17,186 bases of DNA from Sediminicola sp047612485 (GTDB lineage: Bacteria; Bacteroidota; Bacteroidia; Flavobacteriales; Flavobacteriaceae). Positions 1-8,036 of the stretch are shown piece by piece. A program made the translations under genes and the position numbers. The stretch spans positions 1 to 17,186 of the forward strand of contig JBLGAT010000058.1 in NCBI GenBank assembly GCA_047612485.1, in the 5' to 3' direction. The notes beneath the pieces are model-generated. The model did no database searches, was not told the DNA's origin, and saw only the letters and a program-made list of their open reading frames with translations. How positions within the stretch are numbered: position 1 is the first letter of the stretch; each line of letters starts with the position of its first letter.

Positions 1-1
1 T

Positions 2-550
2 TTTGGAAGAAATAGAAATGCCAACATCACGGATTTGATCGAGTTTGGAAAGACGATGGATTTTGATGTTGAGGAAATTCCTGCCCAAGAAATAGAAGAT
101 GTGTCCGTGAGCTCCACAAAAATCAGGAATGCTCTTTTGGAGGGAGATATTGAAACGGCCAATACTTATTTAGGTTATCCCTACATGCTTACCGGAACCG
201 TTTCTAAAGGCAAAGGTCTCGGAAGACAAATTAATTTCCCTACCGCCAACCTCCATATCCCGGAAGAATACAAATTAATTCCTAAAAAAGGAGTTTATGT
301 AGTGAAGAGCAGCATTGATGGGATAACAGTTTATGGTATGATGAATATTGGGTACAACCCAACCGTATCGGGAACGGAGAAAAGTATTGAGATCCACTTT
401 TTTGATTTCGAAAACAATTTGTACGATAAAAAATTACAGATCGATATTCTAGAGCGGATAAGGGATGAACATAAATTTGATACTCTTGAGGACCTTAAGG
501 CCCAACTGCAGGTAGACAAAAAAACGTCCTTGGCCATACTATCAAAATAG
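2..550 (+). CDS. ribF: Bifunctional riboflavin kinase / FAD synthetase (3' part)
   Basis: This cytoplasmic enzyme phosphorylates riboflavin to FMN and adenylylates FMN to FAD. The reading frame is open from base 2, so the start lies outside the window and about 182 C-terminal codons are visible. The first codons read FGRNRNANITDLIEFG, which fits the end of the nucleotidyltransferase domain, followed by the SSTKIR signature that closes the FMN adenylyltransferase half. The kinase half begins near base 170, with GKGLGRQINFPTANLH as the nucleotide/flavin-binding loop and then MNIGYNPTVSG and the C-terminal helix. A TTG at base 35 is an internal codon, not the start. The stop is immediately followed by the ATG of the next gene, with zero spacing, which suggests cotranscription. 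No missing residue or frameshift is seen in the visible part. Confidence 0.95.
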   Translation, partial: FGRNRNANITDLIEFGKTMDFDVEEIPAQEIEDVSVSSTKIRNALLEGDIETANTYLGYPYMLTGTVSKGKGLGRQINFPTANLHIPEEYKLIPKKGVYVVKSSIDGITVYGMMNIGYNPTVSGTEKSIEIHFFDFENNLYDKKLQIDILERIRDEHKFDTLEDLKAQLQVDKKTSLAILSK

Positions 551-1864
551 ATGTGGGATAAACTTATTTTCAAAAGAATAGACAATAGCCCTTTACTCAT
601 CTTCCGCATATTTTTTGGAATCCTGATTAGTTTGGAATGTTACGGAGCCGTCCTAACGGGATGGGTCAAAAGAACCCTAATAGATCCACAATTCACTTTT
701 GCCTTTATTGGTTTTGAATGGCTACAACCTTTACCGGGATATGGTATGTACATTTATTTCCTTTTGATGGGCACTTTAGGGATATGTATCGCCCTGGGGT
801 ATAAATACAGGATCAGCATCATCTCCTTTACCCTACTTTGGACGGCCGTTTATCTGATGCAAAAGACGTCTTACAACAATCATTATTATTTGTTGATCTT
901 GATTTCCGCAATCATGATTTTTTTACCGGCAAATGCGGACTACGCTTTGGATGCCAAACAAAACCCTGCAAAGGGATCTAGGACCATGCCCGCATATGTG
1001 AATTGGATCATTGTATTTCAACTTTTTATCGTGTATACCTTTGCCGCCATCGCAAAATTATATGGGGATTGGCTCGACTTTGGGTTTATAAAGGTATTGA
1101 TGGCCCCTAAGGCAAATTACCCTATAATAGGCAGCTTTTTACAACAGCACTGGGCCCATGTTATTATTGGAAGTGCGGGAATCCTCTTCGATTTCTTGAT
1201 TATTCCGGCCCTGTTATGGAAACCAACCCGAAAAATAGCCTTCGTTGTCGCTATTTTCTTCCATATATTCAATTCTATTGTTTTCCAGATCGGTATATTC
1301 CCATACCTGTCCCTTGCCTTTTTAGTTTTTTTCTTTGAACCAGAGACCATCAGGCGTATATTCTTTAAAAACAGAGTCCCTTTTCAAGGAAATGAAATCC
1401 AAATCCCACCCAACAGGAACTTACTCCTATCAGCTTTTGGGGTTTATTTTTTGATTCAATTGGCACTCCCTGTTAGGCACCATTTTATAAAAGATGATGT
1501 GCTTTGGACCGAAGAGGGCCATCGCATGAGCTGGAGAATGATGCTTAGGTCAAGAACTGGGACCATTAGTTTTAAGGTCGTAAACAAAGAGGATGGCACC
1601 TTTAAATTTGCAAGACTGGATGATTACCTCACCAAAGCACAGCAACGAAAGATTGCTTCCTATCCCGATTTTATATGGCAATTTGCCCAATATTTAAAGA
1701 AAGAATCAACTGATGGTGGAGAGGAAATTGCTGTTTATGCCACCTCAAGGGTCAGCATCAATGGCAAACCGTTAAGAACCTTTATTGACCCCAAGGTAGA
1801 TCTGGCAGCGGAACCTTGGTATCATCTTTCCCACCATAGTTGGATTTTACCCGCTCCCAAGTAA
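551..1864 (+). CDS. Vitamin K-dependent gamma-carboxylase-like (HTTM/VKGC) integral membrane protein
   Basis: This 437-residue membrane protein resembles the vitamin K-dependent gamma-carboxylase family. About the first 265 residues carry the hydrophobic segments of an HTTM domain. Visible landmarks are KTSYNNHYYLLIL (residues 105-117), YTFAAIAKLYGDWL (162-175) and FHIFNSIVFQIGIFPY (237-252). Lys105, just before the NNH, sits where I recall the catalytic-base lysine (K218) of human GGCX; this alignment is from memory. After the membrane region, WTEEGHRMSWRMMLRSR (319-335) matches the post-membrane block of true VKGC proteins, so this is more than an isolated HTTM domain. The family uses a reduced quinone, O2 and CO2 to carboxylate glutamate or related groups; a bacterial substrate is not known to me. 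It starts directly at the ribF stop. Family is fairly sure, activity is inference. Confidence 0.82.
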   Translation: MWDKLIFKRIDNSPLLIFRIFFGILISLECYGAVLTGWVKRTLIDPQFTFAFIGFEWLQPLPGYGMYIYFLLMGTLGICIALGYKYRISIISFTLLWTAVYLMQKTSYNNHYYLLILISAIMIFLPANADYALDAKQNPAKGSRTMPAYVNWIIVFQLFIVYTFAAIAKLYGDWLDFGFIKVLMAPKANYPIIGSFLQQHWAHVIIGSAGILFDFLIIPALLWKPTRKIAFVVAIFFHIFNSIVFQIGIFPYLSLAFLVFFFEPETIRRIFFKNRVPFQGNEIQIPPNRNLLLSAFGVYFLIQLALPVRHHFIKDDVLWTEEGHRMSWRMMLRSRTGTISFKVVNKEDGTFKFARLDDYLTKAQQRKIASYPDFIWQFAQYLKKESTDGGEEIAVYATSRVSINGKPLRTFIDPKVDLAAEPWYHLSHHSWILPAPK

Positions 1865-1917
1865 CTTTCAAAATTAAAGAAGAGCTTATTTTAACCTTCA
1901 TAAAACTTAAGCCCAAA

Positions 1918-1938
1918 ACTCTTAAAGTAATTAAGAGT
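1918..1938. promoter_or_regulatory. 8-bp inverted repeat upstream of the serS -7 box
   Basis: ACTCTTAA (1918-1925) and TTAAGAGT (1931-1938) form a perfect 8-bp dyad with a 5-nt loop. It ends 8 bp before the serS -7 box, so it overlaps the spacer and -33 region. No T-run follows it, which argues against an intrinsic terminator for the upstream genes. It could be an operator or chance in AT-rich DNA. Confidence 0.35.
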
Positions 1939-1945
1939 AATCCAT

Positions 1946-1953
1946 TAAATTTG
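1946..1953 (+). promoter_or_regulatory. Predicted Bacteroidota -7 box for serS
   Basis: TAAATTTG matches the Bacteroidota sigma-A -7 consensus TAnnTTTG exactly and lies 20 bp before the serS ATG. That would give a short 5' leader of about 14 nt. No convincing TTG -33 element is present at the usual 17-23 bp spacing. Confidence 0.5.
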
Positions 1954-1973
1954 TGCCATCAAAATAAAGATCA

Positions 1974-3245
1974 ATGTTACAGCTACAAGCTATACGTGAG
2001 AATACGGCCGGTATTGTTACCGCCCTTAAAAAGAGAAATATAGATGCGGCCCCGCTTTTGGACAACATTATCCAATTGGATGAAAAAAGGCGTGCCATTC
2101 AAACAAAACTGGATAACACTTTGGCAGAGTCCAACAAACTCTCTAAAGAGATCGGTATGCTGTTTAAAAGTGGCAAGACGCAAGAAGCCAATGGCCTAAA
2201 GGAACAGACCGCTACCCTAAAAGAGGACTCTAAACAATATTCCGAGGATTTGACGACCACGGCAGAAGAGCTGCAGACCTTATTGTACCAAATACCCAAT
2301 GTGCCCCATGATTCGGTTCCTGCAGGTAGCTCGGAAGAGCACAACGAGGAAATTTTCAAGGAAGGGGACATACCCGTATTGTCTTCTGATGCATTACCAC
2401 ATTGGGAACTAGCAAAAAAATACGATATTATAGACTTTGAGCTTGGCGTTAAAATAGCGGGTGCAGGATTTCCCGTATACAAAGGAAAGGGAGCCCGACT
2501 ACAAAGGGCATTGATCGCCTACTTCTTGGACAAGAACACAGAGGCAGGATACACGGAAATTCAAGTGCCCCATTTGGTAAATGAGGCTTCTGCTTATGGA
2601 ACAGGCCAATTGCCCGACAAAGAAGGACAAATGTACCATGTGGGCGAGGACGATCTTTATTTGATCCCAACGGCAGAGGTACCGGTGACGAATATTTTTA
2701 GGGATGTAATTTTAAATGAAAGCGATTTCCCGATCCGATATACCGGATATACCCCTTGTTTTAGAAGGGAAGCCGGAAGTTATGGCGCCCATGTTCGTGG
2801 CTTGAACCGCCTGCACCAATTTGATAAAGTAGAAATTGTAAGGGTAGAGCACCCTAGCAAATCTTACGAGGCCTTGGATGGGATGGTGGAACACATAAAA
2901 AACATTTTGAGAGACCTGAAGTTACCTTATAGAATCTTAAGACTATGCGGGGGAGATTTAGGATTTACCTCGGCATTGACCTATGACTTTGAAGTATTTT
3001 CGACTGCCCAGGATCGATGGTTGGAAATAAGTTCTGTTTCCAATTTTGAGACTTATCAGGCAAACCGATTGAAATTGCGTTTTAAGGATGAGACGGGGAA
3101 AAATCAGTTCGCACACACCCTTAACGGTAGCTCTTTGGCGCTTCCCAGGGTATTGGCTGGAATTTTGGAGAATTGCCAGACCCCAGAAGGCATCATGATC
3201 CCTGAGGTACTGCGCCCATATACCGGTTTTGATAGGATAGATTAA
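1974..3245 (+). CDS. serS: Serine--tRNA ligase
   Basis: This class II aminoacyl-tRNA synthetase charges tRNA-Ser with serine in the cytoplasm. At 423 residues it is the normal bacterial length. Residues 1-105 form the N-terminal helical region with the antiparallel coiled-coil tRNA-binding arm (charged stretch around 30-100). Class II motif 1 lies near 162-200 (FPVYKGKGARLQRAL, then GYTEIQVPHLV). PTAEVP (232-237) is the serine-pocket loop. Motif 2 is PCFRREAGSYG (261-271), and motif 3 is GSSLALPRVLAGILEN (385-400) with its arginine at 392. The ATG at 1974 gives the family N-terminus (MLQLQAIREN). It follows a 109-bp spacer with its own -7 box and ends at a strong terminator, so it is probably monocistronic. 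Confidence 0.98.
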   Translation: MLQLQAIRENTAGIVTALKKRNIDAAPLLDNIIQLDEKRRAIQTKLDNTLAESNKLSKEIGMLFKSGKTQEANGLKEQTATLKEDSKQYSEDLTTTAEELQTLLYQIPNVPHDSVPAGSSEEHNEEIFKEGDIPVLSSDALPHWELAKKYDIIDFELGVKIAGAGFPVYKGKGARLQRALIAYFLDKNTEAGYTEIQVPHLVNEASAYGTGQLPDKEGQMYHVGEDDLYLIPTAEVPVTNIFRDVILNESDFPIRYTGYTPCFRREAGSYGAHVRGLNRLHQFDKVEIVRVEHPSKSYEALDGMVEHIKNILRDLKLPYRILRLCGGDLGFTSALTYDFEVFSTAQDRWLEISSVSNFETYQANRLKLRFKDETGKNQFAHTLNGSSLALPRVLAGILENCQTPEGIMIPEVLRPYTGFDRID

Positions 3246-3265
3246 TAAAAGAGTACCTAAAAAAT

Positions 3266-3292
3266 AAAGCCCGGACTCTCGTTCGGGCTTTT
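3266..3292 (+). terminator. Intrinsic terminator of serS
   Basis: An 11-bp stem, AAAGCCCGGAC (3266-3276) with GTTCGGGCTTT (3281-3291), closes a TCTC tetraloop with a single G-T wobble. It is followed by TTTTGTTTT. It begins 20 bp after the serS stop, which is typical of rho-independent termination. Confidence 0.9.
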
Positions 3293-3332
3293 GTTTTAGA
3301 CTCCCTTAACACCTACTTTCCATATTCTATGG

Positions 3333-3340
3333 TATATTTG
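3333..3340 (+). promoter_or_regulatory. Predicted -7 box for the TPR/DUF4286/rsmA/mgtE operon
   Basis: TATATTTG matches TAnnTTTG exactly, 14 bp before the GTG start at 3355, downstream of the serS terminator. A clear -33 TTG is not visible. The transcript would start close to the start codon, giving a very short leader. Confidence 0.45.
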
Positions 3341-3354
3341 AATAAAAACCTATC

Positions 3355-5139
3355 GTGCGGCCGGTTCTACTCATACTAACTTTTTTCTTCCTTCAGATTT
3401 CCCATTCCCAGGATGATTTCTTGGCGAAGCAATATTTCAACGATGGAAGTTTTGAAAAGGCATTGATCTTCTATCAAAAACTTGCAGATAAAAATCCTAG
3501 ACGCCCAGATTTTTTGGAAGGGCTCATTGCATGCTACCAGCAATTGGAACGCTATGGTGAAGCGGAAAAATTCTTACTTCAAAGCATCCAAAATGGCAAT
3601 ACCTACCCTACACTCCTTATTGAATTGGGCCACAATTATGACCTACAAGACCTTTCAGAAAGAGCCTTGGAACAATATGATAGGGCCTTGGAACGGATTG
3701 ACGAAAACCCCAATTACGGTTATGTTATCGGATCCAAATTCCAACAATATGTACTATTGGATTATGCTTTAAAGGCCTTTACAAAGGCCATGGCCTTAAA
3801 TCCCAAATTGGATTATAACTTTCAAATGGCTAGGATCTATGGGGAGCAGGGCGATATTGAAAAAATGTACCAATCCTATTTAACCCTCATTAGCAATGGG
3901 AGCACCTCCAAAAGCAATATCCTAAGAAACATAGACGATTTTATATCATCTGATCCTGCCAATGAAAACAATATTAAATTAAAACGGATACTCCTTCAGA
4001 ATGCCCAAAAAAGTCCAGATATCCTCTGGAATGAACTATTAAGTTGGCTTTTTGTACAACAAAAACAATACAACAGTGCCTTTAACCAAGAAAAGGCGAT
4101 TTATAAGAGGGATTCCGGGGGCACATTGCAACGCTTGGTGAGTCTGGGCAACCTGGCCTTAGAAGACCTCGCCACTGAGGATGCCAAAACCATATTTGAA
4201 TATATCGTGTCCAACGGGTATGAGGGCAGCATTAAATTAAACGCTGAGTTGAGCCTTATAGAGATAGACCTCTTGGATGCCGATGTGAAAAAAGTAGAGG
4301 CCATCAATAAAAATTTCCAACTGCTGATGGAAGCCTATGGATATAATAGTCAATCCCTGCAATTGCAGATAGCCTATGCCAATTTCCTTACGTTTAAAAT
4401 GGACCAACCAGATACTGCTATTTCGATTCTCAAAAAATGTTTGGAACTCCCGCTGAACAAATATGGGAGCGCCTATATTAAAATGGCCTTAGGGGATATT
4501 TTAGTGTATAACCAAAAATTCAATGAGGCGTTGATCGCCTTTTCCCAAGTCCAAAACGACCTTAAAAACGACGTCCTTGCCCAAGATGCGCGCTATAAGG
4601 TGGCACAGACCAGTTTTTACAAGGGCGATTTTGATTGGGCCCTTACCCAGTTAAAAGTGTTGCGCAGTTCCACATCCCAGCTCATTGCCAACGATGCAAT
4701 GCAACTCAGCCTCCTGATTTCGGATAATTCCTTGGAAGATTCAACCCAAACAGCTCTAAAAAAATATGCAAAAGCAGACTTGTTGGCCTATCAAAAAAAA
4801 ACCAAGGAAGCCATTGCTGTATTGAACGACATCTTGGAAAATCACAAAGGCGAAAAAATTGAGGACGAAGCCCTTTTCAAACAAGGGGAATTACTGGAAA
4901 GCCTAAAGGATTATGAGGCGGCCAAATTCAATTACCAAAAGATCATTACCTTCTATAGTAATGGCATCCTAGCAGATGACGCCTACTTTGCCCTGGCCGA
5001 ATTGCACAAAAATATATTCAACGATCCAGAAAAGGCCAAAGAACATTACGAAAGGATCATTTATGATTATCAGGATAGCTATTACTTTCCCCAGGCACGC
5101 AAAAACTATAGGATTTTACGAGGGGATGCCATTAATTAA
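3355..5139 (+). CDS. Secreted tetratricopeptide-repeat protein
   Basis: This is a 594-residue TPR protein that is probably exported to the periplasm. The first 19 or so residues form a signal peptide (hydrophobic LLILTFFFLQI, then SHSQ before DDF) with no lipobox cysteine. The mature part is helical repeats throughout: early repeats such as YFNDGSFEKALIFYQKLADK (residues 27-46), and late ones of the BamD/TPR_6 type such as KAKEHYERIIYDYQ near the C-terminus. TPR arrays bind other proteins; the partner is unknown, and envelope assembly would be a guess. The start is GTG, chosen because it gives the signal peptide and follows a -7 box and terminator. DUF4286 follows after 16 bp, and the order TPR, DUF4286, rsmA, mgtE is, to my knowledge, common in Flavobacteriaceae. 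Family is sure, function is not. Confidence 0.88.
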   Translation: MRPVLLILTFFFLQISHSQDDFLAKQYFNDGSFEKALIFYQKLADKNPRRPDFLEGLIACYQQLERYGEAEKFLLQSIQNGNTYPTLLIELGHNYDLQDLSERALEQYDRALERIDENPNYGYVIGSKFQQYVLLDYALKAFTKAMALNPKLDYNFQMARIYGEQGDIEKMYQSYLTLISNGSTSKSNILRNIDDFISSDPANENNIKLKRILLQNAQKSPDILWNELLSWLFVQQKQYNSAFNQEKAIYKRDSGGTLQRLVSLGNLALEDLATEDAKTIFEYIVSNGYEGSIKLNAELSLIEIDLLDADVKKVEAINKNFQLLMEAYGYNSQSLQLQIAYANFLTFKMDQPDTAISILKKCLELPLNKYGSAYIKMALGDILVYNQKFNEALIAFSQVQNDLKNDVLAQDARYKVAQTSFYKGDFDWALTQLKVLRSSTSQLIANDAMQLSLLISDNSLEDSTQTALKKYAKADLLAYQKKTKEAIAVLNDILENHKGEKIEDEALFKQGELLESLKDYEAAKFNYQKIITFYSNGILADDAYFALAELHKNIFNDPEKAKEHYERIIYDYQDSYYFPQARKNYRILRGDAIN

Positions 5140-5155
5140 CTATTAAAATAAAACC

Positions 5156-5467
5156 ATGTACATTTATAACGTTACTACCAATATTGAAGATTCCGCACAC
5201 GACCAATGGCTTTCCTGGATGCAGAAAACGCATATCCCAGAAATGTTGGCCACAGGGAAATTTACACAGGCCAAAATATGCAGGGTCTTGGTAGAGGAGC
5301 AAATGGGAGGCTCCACTTATTCGGTTCAATACGCCACCGACAGTAAGGAAACCTTGACAAAATATTATACCGAAGATGCCCCGGATATGCGCCAAAAAGC
5401 CCTGAAGCTTTTTGCGGACAAAATGGTGGCCTTTCGGACAGAGCTTGAAATTATTGGTGAATTTTAG
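5156..5467 (+). CDS. DUF4286 family protein
   Basis: This is a 103-residue soluble protein without signal peptide or membrane segment. The N-terminus MYIYNVTTNIEDSAHDQWLS, the following HIPEMLATGKF and the C-terminal FADKMVAFRTELEIIGEF match my memory of DUF4286, a small ferredoxin-like (alpha/beta) family found almost only in Bacteroidota. Its function is unknown. It lies 16 bp after the TPR gene and 12 bp before the next start, inside the operon that ends with rsmA and mgtE. The persistent neighbourhood with rsmA hints at ribosome-related or housekeeping work, but nothing in the sequence proves this. Confidence 0.85.
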   Translation: MYIYNVTTNIEDSAHDQWLSWMQKTHIPEMLATGKFTQAKICRVLVEEQMGGSTYSVQYATDSKETLTKYYTEDAPDMRQKALKLFADKMVAFRTELEIIGEF

Positions 5468-5479
5468 ATTTTACAATCC

Positions 5480-5797
5480 TTGAAAGATCCCATCCAGCTT
5501 TTTACGTACGGCACCCTACAGGACCTGGACATTCAATTGCGGTTATTCGGAAGGAAATTATCCGGGGACCCAGATATCCTGATAGGCTACCAATTGTCCG
5601 ACAAAAAAATCATGGGGAAATATAAGGGCATTCATGAAACATGTGCCCAAGAAGACCGCTTGGAAGGTGTCCTATACGTCCTAAAAACTCAGGAATTATT
5701 GGATACGGACATCTACGAAGGGGAAGCCTACAAAAGAATATTGGTTACCTTAGCATCCGGCAGAAAGGCCTGGGTTTATGTGGAAAATGCCATTTAA
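5480..5797 (+). CDS. Gamma-glutamylcyclotransferase-like (GGCT/AIG2) protein
   Basis: This 105-residue protein has the GGCT fold signature YGTL at residues 10-13 near the N-terminus. It then has EGVLYVL (62-68), LLDTDIYEGEAYKR (73-86) and a closing AWVYV strand. Glu80 in IYEG is in the place of the family's acid/base glutamate. Members cyclise gamma-glutamyl or gamma-glutamylamine groups to 5-oxoproline, but the substrate here cannot be read from sequence. The start is TTG: the in-frame stop of DUF4286 lies just upstream at 5465, and no ATG or GTG occurs before the YGTL strand, so this is the only plausible initiation codon. It is separated by 12 bp from DUF4286 and 20 bp from rsmA, so it is cotranscribed. 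It is short for the family but appears intact. Confidence 0.78.
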   Translation: MKDPIQLFTYGTLQDLDIQLRLFGRKLSGDPDILIGYQLSDKKIMGKYKGIHETCAQEDRLEGVLYVLKTQELLDTDIYEGEAYKRILVTLASGRKAWVYVENAI

Positions 5798-5817
5798 ATA
5801 CGAATCAAAATAGTTCC

Positions 5818-6693
5818 ATGTCCAAAAAAAAAGGAAAAAAGTACAGTCCTAACTTTACAGACCACAAAAAGGATTCCCATAAGGACAAGGGTCCAATAAA
5901 AGCAAAAAAATACTTAGGGCAACATTTTCTTAAAGATGAAAAGATAGCCCAGGAAATTGCGGACACCCTTTCATTCGTAGGTTATACAAATGTGATTGAA
6001 ATTGGTCCCGGCACAGGGGTGCTTACCAAGTACTTACTGCAAAAAGATATCGATCTGGTGGCCATGGACCTAGATGAGGAATCTATCATCTACCTCAATC
6101 ATAGTTTTCCCTTGGAACACCACAAGGTGATGCAACGTGATCGCAGTTTTAAGGTTTTGGAGGCGGATTTCCTAAAGTACGACCTCACCACTATTTTTGG
6201 GAAAGAGCAATTCGCCATCACTGGCAATTTTCCTTATAATATTTCCACCCAGATTGTCTTTAGGATGCTGGAAATGAAGGAACAGATCCCCGAATTCTCT
6301 GGAATGTTCCAGAAAGAGGTGGCACAGCGGATCTGTGAAAAAGAAGGGAGCAAGGCCTATGGCATCCTATCGGTCCTGGCACAAGCATATTACGATGCAG
6401 AGTATTTGTTTACCGTACCCCCACAGGTATTCGATCCCCCACCAAAGGTGCAATCGGGCGTACTTAGACTTACCCGAAAAAAGGACTTGACCATGGATTG
6501 CGATGAAAAGCTATTTTTCAAAGTGGTAAAAACCGCCTTTAACCAACGTAGGAAGACCCTGCGAAACAGTTTAAAAACCTTTGAGCTATCAGATATTCTT
6601 AAAGAAGATGTTATATTTGACAAAAGACCGGAACAGTTGGCTGTAACGGATTTTATTGCGTTGACAAAGAAGATAGAGCATGATACCATTTAA
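5818..6693 (+). CDS. rsmA: 16S rRNA (adenine1518-N6/adenine1519-N6)-dimethyltransferase
   Basis: RsmA/KsgA uses SAM to dimethylate two adjacent adenines in helix 45 of 16S rRNA during late 30S assembly. The product has 291 residues. KKYLGQHFLKD (30-40) is the conserved N-terminal block. VIEIGPGTGVLT (59-70) is SAM-binding motif I, and MDLDEES (83-89) is motif II. GNFPYNIS (136-143) is the catalytic NLPY-type motif IV, with Phe for Leu. FQKEVAQRI and the C-terminal FNQRRKTLRNSLK region also fit. The ATG at 5818 is preferred: the frame is open further upstream, but that part overlaps the GGCT-like gene in another frame and carries no family sequence. The first ~28 residues are a basic, Lys-rich tail beyond the usual E. 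coli start. The 3' end overlaps mgtE by 14 bp. Confidence 0.96.
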   Translation: MSKKKGKKYSPNFTDHKKDSHKDKGPIKAKKYLGQHFLKDEKIAQEIADTLSFVGYTNVIEIGPGTGVLTKYLLQKDIDLVAMDLDEESIIYLNHSFPLEHHKVMQRDRSFKVLEADFLKYDLTTIFGKEQFAITGNFPYNISTQIVFRMLEMKEQIPEFSGMFQKEVAQRICEKEGSKAYGILSVLAQAYYDAEYLFTVPPQVFDPPPKVQSGVLRLTRKKDLTMDCDEKLFFKVVKTAFNQRRKTLRNSLKTFELSDILKEDVIFDKRPEQLAVTDFIALTKKIEHDTI

Positions 6694-8035
6694 GCTAACC
6701 TCTGACCTTATAGCTGAAATTGAACAGCTGATCAAAGACCAAAAGGATTCTGAACTTTCATCCCTTTTGGAAGAAATCCATTACGCGGATATTGCCGAGA
6801 TCATCAACGAGCTTAACGATGATGAGGCCACCTACCTTATAAAATTACTGGACAGCGATAAGACTTCCGATATTCTTACAGAATTGGATGAGGACATCCG
6901 AGAGGCAATTTTGGGGAATTTATCCGCCAAGGAAATTGCCGAGGAGCTGGATGAATTGGATACCGATGATGCAGCGGATATCGTTGGTGAACTTCCCAAG
7001 GAAATGGTCCAAAAGGTCATTTCACAATTGGAGGATAAGGAGCATGCGAAGGACATAGTAGACCTCTTGCGCTACGATGAGAATTCTGCGGGTGGACTCA
7101 TGGCAAAAGAATTGGTCAAGGTTAACGAAAATTGGAACGTCCTTACCTGTGTCAAGGAAATGCGGACACAGGCAGAAAACGTGACCAGGGTCCACTCAAT
7201 TTACGTGGTGGACGATGAAGAAAAACTAAAAGGCAGGCTTTCCCTCAAGGATTTGTTGACCACCTCTACCAAAACACATATCAAGGATATCTACATCCCC
7301 AAGGTAGATTATGTCAACGTGAACGAGAAACCGGAAGAGGTTGCCAAGATCATGTCCAAATACGATTTGGAGGCCATTCCCGTAGTCGACGAAATAGGCC
7401 GCTTGGTAGGCAGGATCACTATTGATGATATTGTGGATGTTATCAAGGAAGAGGCCGAAAAAGATTACCAAATGGCGGCAGGTATCTCACAGGACGTGGA
7501 GGCAGATGACAGCATTTGGGAACTTACAAAGGCTCGCTTACCATGGTTGTTCATAGGCATGATGGGTGGTATTGGCGCAGCCAGTATCATCAATGTATTT
7601 CAGGGTGCCTTTATAAAATTTCCAATATTATTGGCTTTTATCCCCCTAATGCAGGCAACTGCAGGAAATGTGGGGGTACAATCTTCGGCCATTGTAGTTC
7701 AAGGTCTTGCCAACGATTCCATAAAAGGGGAACTCTGGGGGCGTCTTTTAAAAGAATTGATCTTGGGCCTTGTCAACGGCTTGGCGCTTGCATTTATATT
7801 TTTATTGATCAGTCATTTTGGGTTCCACACCTCCTATATGGTATCTTTTACCGTGGGCATTGCGCTGGTCACGGTCATCGTAAATGCGGCCCTGATCGGT
7901 ACATTTATCCCCATTTTTTTAAACAAAAGAGGGATAGATCCCGCAATTGCGACGGGACCGTTTATCACCACGAGTAATGACGTTTTGGGAATACTTATTT
8001 ATTTTTCCATCGCCAAGGTACTTTTAAATTTTTAG
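6680..8035 (+). CDS. mgtE: MgtE-family magnesium transporter
   Basis: This is a 451-residue inner-membrane Mg2+ channel/transporter of full family length. Residues 1-135 form the acidic superhelical N domain (many ELD/DDA repeats). Residues about 139-260 form the tandem CBS pair (SAGGLMAKELV, then LEAIPVVDEIGRLVGRITIDD), which senses cytosolic Mg2+. Residues about 285-451 hold the five-helix membrane domain. FIPLMQATAGNVGVQSSAIV (320-339) is the conserved pore region, and GPFITTSNDVLG (426-437) carries Asp434 at the place of the Mg2+-coordinating Asp432 of Thermus thermophilus MgtE (assignment from memory). The start ATG lies 14 bp inside rsmA, so translation is probably coupled. No M-box riboswitch was recognised upstream, consistent with its position at the end of an operon. 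Confidence 0.96.
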   Translation: MIPFKLTSDLIAEIEQLIKDQKDSELSSLLEEIHYADIAEIINELNDDEATYLIKLLDSDKTSDILTELDEDIREAILGNLSAKEIAEELDELDTDDAADIVGELPKEMVQKVISQLEDKEHAKDIVDLLRYDENSAGGLMAKELVKVNENWNVLTCVKEMRTQAENVTRVHSIYVVDDEEKLKGRLSLKDLLTTSTKTHIKDIYIPKVDYVNVNEKPEEVAKIMSKYDLEAIPVVDEIGRLVGRITIDDIVDVIKEEAEKDYQMAAGISQDVEADDSIWELTKARLPWLFIGMMGGIGAASIINVFQGAFIKFPILLAFIPLMQATAGNVGVQSSAIVVQGLANDSIKGELWGRLLKELILGLVNGLALAFIFLLISHFGFHTSYMVSFTVGIALVTVIVNAALIGTFIPIFLNKRGIDPAIATGPFITTSNDVLGILIYFSIAKVLLNF

Positions 8036-8036
8036 G

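Noticed and set aside
1840..2043. Small plus-strand open frame across the VKGC-serS spacer
   Set aside because: It overlaps the 3' end of the VKGC-like gene and the 5' end of serS in a different frame, lacks family features and contains the serS promoter.
2099..2482. 127-codon open frame antisense to serS
   Set aside because: It is a shadow of the strongly conserved serS coding sequence, with serine-rich low-information translation and no promoter.
5641..5817. Upstream extension of the rsmA reading frame
   Set aside because: It overlaps the GGCT-like gene in another frame, shows no RsmA family sequence, and an ATG at 5818 gives a sensible N-terminus.
6480..6680. Possible Mg2+-responsive leader or riboswitch for mgtE
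   Set aside because: mgtE starts inside rsmA, so there is no non-coding leader, and no M-box-like fold was recognised.
7516..7977. 153-codon open frame within mgtE in another plus frame
   Set aside because: It lies wholly inside the MgtE membrane domain, and its translation has no recognisable protein character.
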